Positions 63,809 to 64,000 of a stretch of 64,000 nucleotides of DNA are shown here, in pieces (positions within the stretch are counted from its first letter, which is position 1; every line of letters begins with the position of its first letter). Under the pieces are notes generated by a model. That model worked only from the letters and a program-made list of their open reading frames with translations, was not told where the DNA came from and ran no database searches. A program made the translations under genes and the position numbers. Origin of the DNA: Mycobacterium sp. AZCC_0083 (lineage in GTDB: Bacteria > Actinomycetota > Actinomycetes > Mycobacteriales > Mycobacteriaceae); assembly GCF_014202335.1 (NCBI RefSeq), contig NZ_JACHGP010000001.1:667804-731803 (forward strand). The letters run 5' to 3'.

Positions 63809-63979
63809 ATGAGTGCTTTGGACAAGGCCAAGAACAAGATCGAGGACCTCGGCGGTCAGGCCAAGGAAGCGGCTGGCAGCGCCACCGGTGACAAGGACAC
63901 CGAGAACGAGGGCAAGGTCGATCAGGTGAAGGCCAACCTGAAGGACGCCGGCGAGAAGGTCAAGGATGCTTTCAAGTAG
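63809..63979 (+). CDS. CsbD-family stress protein, second copy
   Basis: 56 residues: 'MSALDKAKNKIEDLGGQAKE' and 'AAGSATGDKDTENEGKVDQV', the compact CsbD domain without the long tail of the copy at 36433. GAGGGAG precedes the ATG by 7 bases. It is a typical general-stress protein of unknown mechanism. Confidence 0.85.
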   Translation: MSALDKAKNKIEDLGGQAKEAAGSATGDKDTENEGKVDQVKANLKDAGEKVKDAFK

Positions 63980-64000
63980 GTACGAAGAAACTCGCATTCG

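Overview
The window comes from a high-GC actinobacterium, almost certainly a rapidly growing Mycobacterium (Mycolicibacterium-type). Evidence: an exochelin-type hydroxamate siderophore locus with IdeR-like boxes, a prpDBC/prpR methylcitrate locus, a homologue of the mycobacterial antigen MPT64, an EspC-like small protein next to a WXG-like DUF1023 hydrolase, and a glyV-cysU-valV-like tRNA cluster.

Layout. (1) 1-14.3 kb: the 3' part of a giant NRPS (FxbC-like), a siderophore-binding lipoprotein (FxuD-like), a second-copy-type aspartate 1-decarboxylase and an ornithine N5-monooxygenase. Together they cover beta-alanine supply, N-hydroxyornithine supply, peptide assembly and uptake, with two IdeR-like boxes between the divergent genes. 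(2) 14.3-19.4 kb: prpDBC with divergent prpR (propionyl-CoA detoxification). (3) 19.5-27.9 kb: core-type genes, namely secreted Ser/Thr-rich and Pro-rich proteins, an M24 peptidase, cyanase, an L,D-transpeptidase, a lytic transglycosylase and two convergent GlxA/AraC regulators. (4) 28.0-31.4 kb: one tight minus-strand operon encoding a DUF1097 membrane protein, a cobalt-type nitrile hydratase (beta, alpha, accessory) and the cobalt transporter CbtB-CbtA. (5) 31.4-36.4 kb: a plastic stretch with a 160-bp direct repeat pair, an 85-bp inverted repeat pair, an integrase remnant and gene fragments between small intact genes. (6) 36.4-48.1 kb: CsbD, a permease-Usp pair, a large ATPase-LuxR regulator and a run of hydrolases (epoxide hydrolase-like, two other alpha/beta hydrolases, an amidase, an NTF2-like protein). 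(7) 48.1-51.7 kb: a tRNA integration hotspot. A 55-bp copy of the 3' part of tRNA-Val(CAC) brackets a mini-island carrying the MPT64 homologue and integrase scars; three more tRNAs and a short phage-like operon ending in a strong terminator follow. (8) 51.9-58.2 kb: small secreted proteins, an arylsulfatase, a decayed resolvase and phage protease-like remnant, then a three-gene cassette (EspC-like protein, WXG-like DUF1023 hydrolase, lipoprotein). (9) 58.2-64 kb: a methyltransferase, a DeoR regulator with an internally shortened MFS transporter and a HAD hydrolase, small secreted/membrane genes with a duplicated leader, an ArsR-CDF metal pair and a second CsbD.

I saw no CRISPR array, rRNA gene or complete insertion sequence. 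Function calls come from reading motifs in the translated sequence; no database search was possible.
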